A stretch of 64,000 nt of DNA, taken from NCBI GenBank assembly GCA_017511185.1, contig JAFWLF010000006.1:1-64000 (forward strand), written 5' to 3'. A program made the translations under genes and the position numbers. Positions within the stretch are counted from its first letter, which is position 1. The number at the start of each line of letters is the position of its first letter. This DNA is from RGIG5612 sp017511185. Lineage in GTDB: Bacteria > Bacillota > Clostridia > Lachnospirales > Lachnospiraceae. Positions 32,290 to 40,771 of the stretch are shown one piece after another. The notes beneath the pieces are model-generated. The model saw only the letters and a program-made list of their open reading frames with translations. It was not told the origin of the DNA and made no database searches.

Positions 32290-34776
32290 TCACTTCTTTA
32301 AAGCCTTCAGAAGACGAACCACGGAGCGCTGTACTTCTTCAATAGAGAGTGTGCCGGCATCCAGCTCTTCATTCAAATTATCATGATCCATCTGCTGTCC
32401 CGGCATGATAAGATCATTACCGGCACGCACGCATCCGGCTGCTGTGCAGTCCGGACCATGGTTTGTAGTTGTCCAGTCGGTCATGATCACGCCGTCGAAA
32501 TCCCATTCATCTCTTGCCAGCTTGGTGCAAAGGTCGTAATTGTTTGCTGCGTGGATTCCGTTGATCAGATTATAACTGGTCATGATGGCCATCGGCTGGC
32601 TTCCCTTGATAGCAATTTCAAAACCTTTTACATAGATCTCACGCAGGGCACGTTCGGAAACTACGGCATCGACGCGCATACGATTATTTTCCTGATTATT
32701 GCATGCATAATGTTTGATGGTCGTTCCGCATCCTTTATAGCTTTGAACTCCGATGGTCACAAATGCAGCGGCAATGCCTGCGATCAGAGGGTCTTCTGAA
32801 TAGTATTCAAAGTTTCTGCCGCAAAGCGGATTCCGTTGAATATTCATACCCGGTGCCAGCCAGAAGCGGATACCAAATTCTTCCATTTCTTCTCCGATCC
32901 CGCGGCCAAAAGCCATCATCGTTTCGATATCCCAGGTCTGGGCGATCAATGTACCCACTGGGAAGGCTGTGCAGTACTGATACCAGGTTTCATCCCCGAT
33001 CAGTTTTTCTCCCCGCAGAAGAATGCCGCCTTCGATGGATTCTTCCAGTGTCGGGACGATCGGTGCACCGTCTACGACTTGGTATTCCTGTACCAGTCGG
33101 ACACCAGCAGGACCATCTGCCAGAATGGCAACCGGAATCCCGTCTTCTTCCGCACAGCTGCTTGTCTGTGCAGCAGAACCCGGAGCCATCCAGCCGGCAG
33201 CACCTAAAGCACCCTGGTCGCTGGTTGATGTAAATGCGCCGGTGCACAGTTTGATCAGCTTGTCACGGGAGAGTGTTTTGACTAATGCCAGATCTTCGTC
33301 ATCTTCCGCCAGATCGTATCTGCCATAAACATTTTCCTTATATGGAATGTCTGCTGCCTTCAGGGCAATGCATGGATAGTCTGCTTTTTGACCTTCCCAT
33401 GTTCCCTTCAGATGAGAGATGATCCCTTTGTCCGGAACCATCTCTTCCAGATCCGTGGTTCTTGCGCAGGCGTGCTGCGTTTGTTCTGTGACGGCGTCTG
33501 CGTCCAACTGGAGAGAGCCAATAAAAGCAGCGTTTTCCAGACTATTTCCGACGAAGAGTCCATACAGACCTTCTTCCAGGATCCAGGCACATTTTTCTTC
33601 ATCAAAAGAAGCAAAGGAGGTAACAGAGATGGACAGAGAAACGATCTCTTCCTCATCCGGCGCCAGTGTTTTTGTTTTGGCAAAGCCAACTAATTTCCGA
33701 TATTCCTTTGGTAGTTTTTCCTGCGGACAGGACACATATACCTGAACGACCTCTTTTCCCGCATAAGCGGACCCAGCGTTCTTAACACGCACTTTGATCG
33801 TCAGCTGCTCACCGTTTAATGTTATATCTTCTGTTGTCAGAGTGAAATCTGTATAAGAAAGTCCAAACCCGAACCCATAACGGACCGGAACATCAAACGT
33901 ATCGAAGTAACGGTATCCCACGAAAATACCCTGTTTATAATAATCATAGTCCAGATCGCCGTTCAGATTGGAGTATTCTTCTGCAAACGGGATATCGTTA
34001 TATTGAAGCGGCCAGGTAGCTGCAAGTTTTCCGCTTGGGGTCACCTTGCCAAGAAGAATATCGGCAATGGCCGGTCCGCCGTTTTGTCCCGGCTGAGCAA
34101 CGTAAAGAATGCTTTTGATATTTGGAAAATCTTCCGTGAAATTCATGTCAATTGCACCGCCGGCATTGATGATGAGGATCACATTTTCGTACTGGTCACA
34201 GACGGCTTTTATCAGAGCATATTCCGTATCTAATAGATAATAATCACCTTTTTCCAGACGCCGGTCGGCACCTTCTCCTGCATTGCGGGAGAGAACAAAG
34301 ATGGCATTTTCGCCACGCTGGGCTTCATCCGGCAGTTCTCCTGCAGGAATATCAAATGGAGTGATCATATAGGCTTCAAACAAAGGCCCGATCCCGTTTG
34401 GCTTTTTACTCAGCTCATCTGCTTTTGCCCAGACTTCTTTCTTCCAGGCTTCCCGTGCAGCATCATACAGACTGGAATAGCCCTCCAGCCAGCTGCGGTT
34501 TGTGATCTGAAAACCGGCTTCTTCCAAACCTTCTAAAACATTCACCGTACTGCGAGCATAAACATTACCGGAGCCGGTTCCGCCTTTTACGGTTTTTAAG
34601 GCACCGGCGCCAAACAAAGCAACTTCGCTGTTTTCTTTCAGCGGCAGAACGTTTCCTTCATTTTTCAGAAGAACGATGCCTTCGGTCGCGATCTGGCGGG
34701 CAAGCGCACTATGCTCGATTTCATATGGACGAGGAGAATTATCCTGCGTTCCGGAGCGTTTGATTGTGGTTGTCAT
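32290..34776 (-). CDS. Glycoside hydrolase family 3 beta-glucosidase, domain-permuted
   Basis: 828-aa intracellular enzyme (no signal peptide) hydrolysing beta-linked glycosides such as cellobiose. The usual GH3 order is reversed: the C-terminal-type domain comes first (EIEHSALARQIATEGIVLLKNEG at about 18-40, GGTGSGNV), followed by a fibronectin type III-like part (about 300-400), and the catalytic TIM barrel last (ILADGPAGVRL at about 560, LCGRNFEYYSEDP, TIKHYACNNQE, and the nucleophile Asp in GVIMTDWTTTNHG). Such permuted GH3 enzymes are known from Ruminococcus and Butyrivibrio. It is transcribed alone between a terminator and the Crp/Fnr gene. Glucosidase versus xylosidase specificity cannot be read. 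Confidence 0.9.
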   Translation of the reverse strand: MTTTIKRSGTQDNSPRPYEIEHSALARQIATEGIVLLKNEGNVLPLKENSEVALFGAGALKTVKGGTGSGNVYARSTVNVLEGLEEAGFQITNRSWLEGYSSLYDAAREAWKKEVWAKADELSKKPNGIGPLFEAYMITPFDIPAGELPDEAQRGENAIFVLSRNAGEGADRRLEKGDYYLLDTEYALIKAVCDQYENVILIINAGGAIDMNFTEDFPNIKSILYVAQPGQNGGPAIADILLGKVTPSGKLAATWPLQYNDIPFAEEYSNLNGDLDYDYYKQGIFVGYRYFDTFDVPVRYGFGFGLSYTDFTLTTEDITLNGEQLTIKVRVKNAGSAYAGKEVVQVYVSCPQEKLPKEYRKLVGFAKTKTLAPDEEEIVSLSISVTSFASFDEEKCAWILEEGLYGLFVGNSLENAAFIGSLQLDADAVTEQTQHACARTTDLEEMVPDKGIISHLKGTWEGQKADYPCIALKAADIPYKENVYGRYDLAEDDEDLALVKTLSRDKLIKLCTGAFTSTSDQGALGAAGWMAPGSAAQTSSCAEEDGIPVAILADGPAGVRLVQEYQVVDGAPIVPTLEESIEGGILLRGEKLIGDETWYQYCTAFPVGTLIAQTWDIETMMAFGRGIGEEMEEFGIRFWLAPGMNIQRNPLCGRNFEYYSEDPLIAGIAAAFVTIGVQSYKGCGTTIKHYACNNQENNRMRVDAVVSERALREIYVKGFEIAIKGSQPMAIMTSYNLINGIHAANNYDLCTKLARDEWDFDGVIMTDWTTTNHGPDCTAAGCVRAGNDLIMPGQQMDHDNLNEELDAGTLSIEEVQRSVVRLLKALKK

Positions 34777-34851
34777 GGCGTATTCCTTTCTTTTTTGTTG
34801 ATGGTACTTATTTTATTTCTGTATTTATTTTGCCAAACCCCAAAAGGGAAT

Positions 34852-35538
34852 TCAATGGTTTCCTTCTTCAGAAGTATCTTTCAGCAATTCAAAGTGATTC
34901 CGGGTGGTCTTTAGAAGACCTTCTTTTTGCAGTTTGGATAGTTCCACTGACATCGCAGCGCGCTCCACACAGAGGAAGTCGGCAAGCTGCTGCCTGTCAT
35001 ACGGAATCTCAAAAGATGTATTACCTGCACGCAGTGCCTCGGAAGATAAATAAGAAAGAAGCTTCTCTCGTGTGGTCCGTTTACTCATATGCGTGATCTT
35101 TTCATTAAACTGAAGAACCTTATTGGCCAGAACGGCAACCAGATTTCGCGTGAGCTTATTGTGATGATCGCAGGCGGTTGGACAAGTCGTGAGCATTTTG
35201 CGGATATTCAGCAGAAGGACCACGGAATCTTCACTTGCAGTCACACTGATGTTAAGCACAGAGCCCGGCGTAGCGGCATAAGGCTCTCCAAAAAAATCTC
35301 CCGGCAGGCATTTACCCATAATATTGCGATGCCCCCACAGATCCTCCTGGATGATGATCACAGATCCGGATAGGACAAGGCCCATTTCTTCGGTGGCATC
35401 CCCTGCACGGAAAATAAATTGATCTTTTTTTACCGAAAGCGCTCTCGCGCTGACACAATGGAGGATGGCAAGGATCTCTTCGTCCGTCATGCCGGTAAAA
35501 AAAGGACATCGTTTTAACTGGTTCAGGTATTTTTTCAA
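34852..35538 (-). CDS. Crp/Fnr-family transcriptional regulator
   Basis: 228-aa regulator with an N-terminal cyclic-nucleotide-binding-like beta barrel (about 20-130, FIFRAGDATEEMGLVLSGSV and DFFGEPYA) and a C-terminal winged helix (about 155-220, RTTREKLLSYLS and PYDRQQLADFLCVERAAMSV). The cysteine pattern of a true FNR iron-sulfur sensor is not evident, and the cAMP-binding arginine is not clear; a redox or other ligand is possible. A perfect 7+7 inverted repeat of Crp/Fnr type stands in the divergent promoter region at 35563-35578, so it probably controls itself and the Fe-S unit. Confidence 0.9.
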   Translation of the reverse strand: MKKYLNQLKRCPFFTGMTDEEILAILHCVSARALSVKKDQFIFRAGDATEEMGLVLSGSVIIIQEDLWGHRNIMGKCLPGDFFGEPYAATPGSVLNISVTASEDSVVLLLNIRKMLTTCPTACDHHNKLTRNLVAVLANKVLQFNEKITHMSKRTTREKLLSYLSSEALRAGNTSFEIPYDRQQLADFLCVERAAMSVELSKLQKEGLLKTTRNHFELLKDTSEEGNH

Positions 35539-35562
35539 ATGAGTCTCCTTAAAGTTTCGTTT

Positions 35563-35578
35563 TGTTTGAAATCAAACA
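35563..35578. promoter_or_regulatory. Crp/Fnr-type operator palindrome
   Basis: TGTTTGA-AA-TCAAACA is a perfect inverted repeat with two central bases, the layout of FNR/CRP sites. It lies 24 bp before the regulator start codon on the minus side and about 36-41 bp upstream of the likely start of the plus-strand unit (-10 candidate TATGAT at 35595-35600). Confidence 0.75.
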
Positions 35579-35648
35579 GACTTGTTAGAATTATTATGAT
35601 AGTATTTCAGTGTAAAAACAAGGGGATAATCCAAAAAGGAGCTGACCA

Positions 35649-35951
35649 ATGGGAAACATGATATTCAGCGGGTGTCAGGGAAAGCCGCAGGTTCAGATTT
35701 ATGAAAAAACATGTCCGAACTGCGGCGCAGAGATAGAGATCTTCTCCGTAGATACGGAGGCAGTTTGTGAGAACTGCGGATTTAAGATTTATAACGATAC
35801 CCTCAGCTGCGTACAGTGGTGCAAATATGCAAAGCTGTGTGTTGGAGAGGAGAGATATCGCCAGCTGAAAAAGATTGCGGAAGAGCAGAAGCTTCGAAAG
35901 GAAGCGCAGCAGAAGGAGGAAAAAAATGAAACGGAAAATCATTCATATTGA
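35649..35951 (+). CDS. Small cysteine-rich zinc-ribbon-like protein
   Basis: 100-aa protein with CPNCGAEIEIFS at about 22-33 and CENCGFKIYND at about 41-51, i.e. two CxxC knuckles that can bind zinc or iron, then a third Cys cluster SCVQWCKYAKLC and a charged helical tail. AAGGAG precedes ATG 35649. It overlaps the following ferredoxin gene by 26 bp, and both lie downstream of a Crp/Fnr-type site, so they probably act together in redox or nitrosative stress; that is inference. Known from Clostridia as a small companion of ferredoxin genes; function unproven. Confidence 0.75.
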   Translation: MGNMIFSGCQGKPQVQIYEKTCPNCGAEIEIFSVDTEAVCENCGFKIYNDTLSCVQWCKYAKLCVGEERYRQLKKIAEEQKLRKEAQQKEEKNETENHSY

Positions 35952-36540
35952 TGAAGACAAATGTATTGGCTGTGGTGCGTGTGCAAGTGCATGCCACGAA
36001 GGTGCCATTGAAATGATAGATGGAAAAGCGGTCCTGACAAGAGAAGATTATTGTGACGGCTTAGGAGACTGCCTTCCTGCCTGCCCAGCAGGAGCCATTA
36101 CATTTGAAGAACGGGAAGCGCCGGCCTATAACGAAGCGGCCGTACGGGCAGCAAAACAGCAGAAGATGCAGGGAACATCTCAATTAGCACAATGGCCGTG
36201 TCAGATCAAACTGGTACCGGTGAATGCACCATTTTTTGATGGAGCCAAACTGTTGATAGCAGCCGACTGCACCGCTTATGCTTACGCATCCGTTCATGAA
36301 GATTTTATGAAAGGGCGCATTACACTGATCGGATGTCCAAAACTGGATGCGGTGGATTACAGTGAAAAACTGACAGAAATCATTAAAAACAATGATATTC
36401 AGGAAGTAACGGTCCTTCGTATGGAGGTCCCGTGCTGCGGCGGATTGGAAATGGCGGCAAAGAAGGCACTTCAGAACAGCGGCAAGTCTGTTCCATGCAG
36501 GGTTGTGACGATATCGATAGAGGGAGATATATTAGAATAG
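35926..36540 (+). CDS. 4Fe-4S ferredoxin-type protein with C-terminal domain
   Basis: 204-aa protein from ATG 35926 (AGAAGGAGG upstream). The N-terminal part has two iron-sulfur sites: CIGCGACASACHEGAIEM (complete CxxCxxCxxxC) and a second set in DYCDGLGDCLPACPAGAI. The C-terminal ~130 residues (LVPVNAPFFDGAKLLIAADC, IGCPKLD, VPCCGGLEMA) contain further cysteines and may hold another metal site. Such proteins commonly neighbour Crp/Fnr regulators and hydroxylamine reductase genes in Clostridia; hcp itself is not in the window. It converges on nitR with only five bases between stop codons. Confidence 0.85.
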   Translation: MKRKIIHIDEDKCIGCGACASACHEGAIEMIDGKAVLTREDYCDGLGDCLPACPAGAITFEEREAPAYNEAAVRAAKQQKMQGTSQLAQWPCQIKLVPVNAPFFDGAKLLIAADCTAYAYASVHEDFMKGRITLIGCPKLDAVDYSEKLTEIIKNNDIQEVTVLRMEVPCCGGLEMAAKKALQNSGKSVPCRVVTISIEGDILE

Positions 36541-36545
36541 AACTA

Positions 36546-37130
36546 TTACGAATAGGTCTGTATGATTTCCTCTGCGACTTCACGGCGCTGAATGCAGCGG
36601 TCCATCGCCTGCTTTTCGATATAGCGGTGGGCCTGCGGTTCATCCATTTTGAGCTCAGAGATCAAAAGCCACTTTGCGCGATTGACCAGCCGGATCTCTT
36701 CCATCTTTTCTTCGAAAGACAGAGTCTTTTTTTCCATACTTCTAAGACGCTCCCTGGCGCTTTCCATCCAGCGGAGTGCATGTTCGATCGCCGGAACCGG
36801 AACAGGCTTGGACAATGTAAAAACGCCATGTTCCACGACTTTATCAAAGATATCTTCATGTAATTCTGCACGGACAAACAAAAGAACAACCGTTCCCTGA
36901 GACGCAGACAGATCGATCGCCAGCCGGATACCAGGGTCGTCCGGCAGAGGAGAGTTGATGATCACAAAATCATACTCCTGCTCGCTCCATGCCCGTTTTG
37001 CGGCGCTCACATTGGAAACGACCAAAATAGGGTCGTACTGAGATTCTGCCAGAAGGGAAGAAAGAGCTGTATTCAGTTTTTCCGCCGCAGAAACGACGAG
37101 AACGCGGTAGCTGCGCTCTTTCAAACTCAT
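36546..37130 (-). CDS. nitR: ANTAR-domain antiterminator, NitR-like, with degenerate receiver
   Basis: 194-aa RNA-binding regulator. Residues 1-125 are a receiver-like domain; residues about 138-192 are an ANTAR domain (IRLVNRAKWLLISELKMD, IEKQAMDRCIQRREVAEEII). ANTAR proteins bind small RNA hairpins with six-base loops and prevent termination. The receiver has lost its chemistry: the acidic pair is S14-A15-A16, the phospho-acceptor is Asn59 (VIINSPLPDD), and the switch Thr/Ser is absent, while Lys108 remains. It therefore probably senses nitrogen by binding a ligand or partner rather than by phosphorylation. It is the last gene of the gltS-glnA operon, right after glnA, the arrangement described for nitR in Clostridium. 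Confidence 0.9.
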   Translation of the reverse strand: MSLKERSYRVLVVSAAEKLNTALSSLLAESQYDPILVVSNVSAAKRAWSEQEYDFVIINSPLPDDPGIRLAIDLSASQGTVVLLFVRAELHEDIFDKVVEHGVFTLSKPVPVPAIEHALRWMESARERLRSMEKKTLSFEEKMEEIRLVNRAKWLLISELKMDEPQAHRYIEKQAMDRCIQRREVAEEIIQTYS

Positions 37131-37145
37131 AACAGGTGCCTTTCT

Positions 37146-38354
37146 TTATCCTCTTCCATAGATTTCCAGGATTTCCGAAGGAATGTGTTCTTTGATAAAA
37201 GCATTCCCAAATGCGGCCGCACAGGCTTCCTGGTAATTTTCCGGCAGTTTTTCAAAGTTGGAAAGTGTCTTAAGATCAGCCTTGTACAGGTTGATATCTG
37301 CTGCATCACCCAATGGAAGTTTCTTCTTAATCCCTTCCAGGCCAGCATAGATCATCAGTGCAAATGCCAGATACGGATTTGCAGCAGGGTCTGGAGAACG
37401 CAGTTCCATACGGCGGTACTCTCCTGCTGCAGCAGGGATCCGGACAAGCTGCGATCGGTTTTCGGCTGACCAGGATACATAGGCAGGAGCTTTGTGCTGT
37501 CCCAAACGAAGATAAGAATTTTCAGATGGATTCAGGAAAAGCGTCATCGGCTTTATATTTGCCAGGACACCGGCAATCATGTGAGAAAACGTCTCTTCGT
37601 CAAAAGGGTATAAAGACATATTGATATGAAAGCCATTCCCCGGCACGTTTTCCAAAGGCTTTGGTGAAAAGTCTGCAAACAGGCCGTTTCTGTGAGCGAC
37701 AGTTTTTACAACACGCTGAAAAGTCTGTGCATTGTCTGCTGCAGTTAAGGCATCGGAGAAACGGAAATCAATTTCATTTTGTCCCGGACCGTCTTCATGA
37801 TGGGAGCTTTCAGGCCGGATGCCCATTTTTTCCAGTGTCAGGCAAATTTCCCGCCTTACATTTTCACCATGATCTTCTGGTGCGATATCCATATATCCTG
37901 CATCGTCGCAAGGGGTTTTGGTCGGATTTCCGTTTTCATCCAGCAGGAAAAGATAAAATTCCTGTTCTGCGCCGAAAGTAAATTCAAAACCAGCCTTTTT
38001 TGCTTCTGCAACAGCTGCTTTCAACAGGCTGCGAGTGTCACAATGGAAGGAGGTTCCGTCCGGGTATCGGATATCGGAGAACATTTGGACGACTCGTCCG
38101 TGTTCCGGCCGCCATGGCAGCGGCATAAGAGTATCCGGCTCCGGATGCAGCAGAAGATCGCTGTGTGTCTCATCTCCAAACCCGGCGATGGCAGAAGCGT
38201 CAAAAGCAATGCCGTGTTCGAACGCGCGCGGCAGCTCTTCCGGCATGATGGAAATATTCTTTTGCTTCCCAAAGACATCGCAGAAAGCAAGACGAATAAA
38301 CTTTACATCTTCTTCCTGTGTATACTGGATAACCTCTTCCTTTGCGTACTTCAT
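37146..38354 (-). CDS. glnA: Glutamine synthetase, type I family
   Basis: Makes glutamine from glutamate, ammonia and ATP. The protein is 402 aa, shorter than the ~443 aa of typical GSI-alpha. Seen are SSHHEDGPGQNEIDFRFSDA (substrate and metal site), NGFHINMSLY, LNPSENSYLRLG, NRSQLVRIPA and RMELRSPDPAANPYLAFALM. The adenylylation-loop tyrosine context of GSI-beta enzymes is not clear; NLYKADL is the nearest wording. Directly downstream is nitR and upstream the GXGXG subunit of the split glutamate synthase. A second glutamine synthetase, type III, is encoded at 46397. The ATG is close to the upstream stop (18 bp). Confidence 0.92.
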   Translation of the reverse strand: MKYAKEEVIQYTQEEDVKFIRLAFCDVFGKQKNISIMPEELPRAFEHGIAFDASAIAGFGDETHSDLLLHPEPDTLMPLPWRPEHGRVVQMFSDIRYPDGTSFHCDTRSLLKAAVAEAKKAGFEFTFGAEQEFYLFLLDENGNPTKTPCDDAGYMDIAPEDHGENVRREICLTLEKMGIRPESSHHEDGPGQNEIDFRFSDALTAADNAQTFQRVVKTVAHRNGLFADFSPKPLENVPGNGFHINMSLYPFDEETFSHMIAGVLANIKPMTLFLNPSENSYLRLGQHKAPAYVSWSAENRSQLVRIPAAAGEYRRMELRSPDPAANPYLAFALMIYAGLEGIKKKLPLGDAADINLYKADLKTLSNFEKLPENYQEACAAAFGNAFIKEHIPSEILEIYGRG

Positions 38355-38372
38355 AAAAACCTCCTGGCGGCA

Positions 38373-39095
38373 TTAGTTTGCCACGTACATTTGTCTGTAA
38401 GGATTTTTACTGTCCGGGGTCACCACCGTAAACGGGGCGGACAGCACTTCTTCTATATTAATATCAAACAGGCTGCAATATTCAGATAAGGTTGATCGCA
38501 GCTCTTCCATATCTTGCGGAGAGGCAGCTCGTGCCGTGACTTGCTCCGGGAAGAGCACATCCCTGCATTCCGAACGGAGGAACATTTTTCCACCGTGCAT
38601 GCCGGTGCAGGGGAAATACCCCACGATTTTTTCTTCCGGCGTGAATAAGTTAAGAACAACGATGATGCCGCCGGCCTGGTATTCTCCCAAGAAGCTTCCG
38701 GCTTTTCCGCCGATCACCATGAGGGGTACTTTTTCTTCATAGGCCTTCATGTGGATGCCGGCGCGGTAGCCTGCGTTTCCTTTGACATAAATCTTTCCGC
38801 CGCGCATTGCGTAACCGGCAGCGTCTCCGGTGCTTCCGTGAATGATGATCGCGCCCTCATTCATGGTGTCGCCGACCGCATCCTGCGCATTGGTTCGGAC
38901 AGTGATGGTGCCGCCGTTCAGATAAGCGCCCAAAGCATTCCCCGGCACACCCTCGATCTCGATGTTTTTGCCTGTCGTGCCGGCAGCGATGAACCGCTGT
39001 CCGCAGCAGCCTTTGATCTGACAGTCTTCCTCTGTGCTCCGGATCGCTTCGTTCAGCGCTTTGTGATCCAGGCCTTCTGCTTGAATTATCCTCAT
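38373..39095 (-). CDS. gltB3: Glutamate synthase, GXGXG (alpha-subunit domain 3) protein
   Basis: Stand-alone form of the beta-helix domain that ends the large subunit of bacterial glutamate synthase. From ATG 39095 (GGAGGTG upstream) it has 240 aa. The repeated Gly-rich turns of the beta helix are clear: GNALGAYLNGGTITVRTNAQ, GDTMNEGAIIIHGSTGDAAG, AMRGGKIYVKGNAGYRAG and GGKAGSFLGEYQAGGIIVVL. In full-length GltB this domain holds the channel together structurally. Its start overlaps the end region of the FAD protein gene (3 bp apart), consistent with a complex made in fixed proportion. Confidence 0.92.
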   Translation of the reverse strand: MRIIQAEGLDHKALNEAIRSTEEDCQIKGCCGQRFIAAGTTGKNIEIEGVPGNALGAYLNGGTITVRTNAQDAVGDTMNEGAIIIHGSTGDAAGYAMRGGKIYVKGNAGYRAGIHMKAYEEKVPLMVIGGKAGSFLGEYQAGGIIVVLNLFTPEEKIVGYFPCTGMHGGKMFLRSECRDVLFPEQVTARAASPQDMEELRSTLSEYCSLFDINIEEVLSAPFTVVTPDSKNPYRQMYVAN

Positions 39096-39096
39096 T

Positions 39097-40329
39097 TTAT
39101 ACCACACCTCCAAACTTTTTTCTACGGATATCCGCAGGAAAGGCAGCTGTTGTTGCAACCTTTTTCATGATCTCAAAATTAACGGAGGAGAGCGGCGTCT
39201 TCTCCCTTATCATCGAAGTTAATATCCCGGCCCGCTCTTCCAGCCCGATCAGCATAAAGCCTTTCAGAAGATCATCTTTTGTATAGATCCGTTTCAGGGA
39301 GTCTTCTGTTCTTTCTTCGTAAACATCTCCCTCGTATGTGCCGGCAGTCATGATGTGCAGACCGAAAAAGCCGATGGAATTCATCGGAATACCTTTCTCA
39401 AAGGTCACGTTTTCTCCCGCCATGTTCTGTCCGGCCGTATAACCCTGCAGTACGGCATTTGGAAGGATCGCCAATACTTTCATCTCTCCGGAGGAAATGT
39501 CCATGCCTTCTGCACAGTCACCGGCTGCATAAATATCGGAAAGAGACGTGCGCATATGAGAATCGATCCGGATCCCGCGGGCCACCTCTCCGCCGGCATC
39601 CTTTGCAAGTGCGGTGTTTGCACGGACACCGATGGCTAACACCAGCACATCAAAGTCCACAATTGCGCCGCTGTTCATCTGCGCGGTTTTTTTATCGAAG
39701 CGGGCTACGCTGTCTCCCAACAGGAAAGAAAGGCCGTTCGCTTCAAGATGACGCTGTACGATGGCGGCAGCGTCGTCATCCAGAATGCTGGAAAGGACGC
39801 GGTCAGCCAGATCACAGACCGTAACAGATGCTGCGCGTTTACAGATTCCTTCGGCGCACTTGAGGCCGATCAATCCGGCACCGATGATCAGGACGCGGGA
39901 GGTTTCGGAAATGGCTTCTTCCAGCGCAAGTGCGTCATCCAGTGTCAGGAAGGAATATTTTTCAGGTACGGTATCAAGTCCTTCAAAAGATGGCAGGAAC
40001 GGGGAAGAGCCGGTTGCCAGACACAAAGAGGTATATGGAAGAACGGATCCGTCATCCAGCAGGGCTTCTTTTTTCTCTTTATTGATCGAAACTGCTTTTT
40101 TGCCGTAGAGGACCTGACAGCCCATGCGCTCATAAAAGGCCTCATCGCGGTAACGCATCCGTTCCAGATCCGTTTTCTTTTCCAGGTAATAAGAGATCAA
40201 AGGACGACAGTAGACCTCGTGGTTTTCTTCGGAAACCACGGTGATCGATCCCTCTTTGTCCACGCTGCGGATGCCTTCTATACATCCGGTGGCGGCAACG
40301 CCGTTGCCGATGATTACATATTGCTTCAT
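39097..40329 (-). CDS. NAD(P)/FAD-dependent oxidoreductase of the glutamate synthase cluster
   Basis: 410-aa flavoprotein with two dinucleotide-binding sites: GNGVAATGCIEGIR (about 8-21) for FAD and VLIIGAGLIGLKCAEGI (about 143-160) for NAD(P)H, plus the FAD motif TSLSDIYAAGDCAEG (about 270-285). It is of the nitrite-reductase/rubredoxin-reductase-like pyridine nucleotide-disulfide type and not GltD. In this operon it would feed electrons, through the adjacent four-cluster ferredoxin, to the FMN/Fe-S glutamate synthase subunit. Its ATG overlaps the ferredoxin stop by four bases. Confidence 0.9.
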   Translation of the reverse strand: MKQYVIIGNGVAATGCIEGIRSVDKEGSITVVSEENHEVYCRPLISYYLEKKTDLERMRYRDEAFYERMGCQVLYGKKAVSINKEKKEALLDDGSVLPYTSLCLATGSSPFLPSFEGLDTVPEKYSFLTLDDALALEEAISETSRVLIIGAGLIGLKCAEGICKRAASVTVCDLADRVLSSILDDDAAAIVQRHLEANGLSFLLGDSVARFDKKTAQMNSGAIVDFDVLVLAIGVRANTALAKDAGGEVARGIRIDSHMRTSLSDIYAAGDCAEGMDISSGEMKVLAILPNAVLQGYTAGQNMAGENVTFEKGIPMNSIGFFGLHIMTAGTYEGDVYEERTEDSLKRIYTKDDLLKGFMLIGLEERAGILTSMIREKTPLSSVNFEIMKKVATTAAFPADIRRKKFGGVV

Positions 40330-40766
40330 TCCACAGCACCTCGCTCTTCATAAACGATCGCCTTATTTGGACAGCCGATGACACAGGCCGGTTGTCCGCC
40401 GGCGTTTTCCAGACACAGTTCGCACTTCTGCATGACCCCGTTCTCATTTGGTGCCAGCGCCCCGTAAGGACAGACCAGTACGCAGGTCAGACATCCAACA
40501 CATTTATCCTGGTTGACTTCGATGACTTCTCCGTCTTTGGATAGTGCGCCGGCAATGCAGCTCTTCACGCAGAGCGGGTCTTCGCAGTGTCGGCAGGAAA
40601 CGGCGTAGGAGATCCGTTCCCCTTCCTCGACATGAATGCGCGGGTAGATTGGTTTCCCTTTCAGTGCCAGCGCCATATCCGGCAGATGCGAATTGGCAAA
40701 TGCACAATTGTATTCGCACAGATGACAGCCCAGACACCATTCTTCATTTACATAAACTCTTTTCAT
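40326..40766 (-). CDS. Polyferredoxin electron-transfer protein (four 4Fe-4S sites)
   Basis: 146-aa iron-sulfur protein of the HycB/CooF-like type. Cysteine sets are seen in CLGCHLCEYNC (about 11-21), CRHCEDPLCVKSC (about 58-70), CVGCLTCVLVCPYGA (about 90-104) and CELCLENAGGQPACVIGCP (about 115-133), enough for four 4Fe-4S clusters. Encoded between the glutamate synthase core and the FAD oxidoreductase, it is the likely electron wire between them. It overlaps the FAD gene and starts five bases after the previous stop. Confidence 0.92.
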   Translation of the reverse strand: MKRVYVNEEWCLGCHLCEYNCAFANSHLPDMALALKGKPIYPRIHVEEGERISYAVSCRHCEDPLCVKSCIAGALSKDGEVIEVNQDKCVGCLTCVLVCPYGALAPNENGVMQKCELCLENAGGQPACVIGCPNKAIVYEERGAVE

Positions 40767-40771
40767 CGTCC

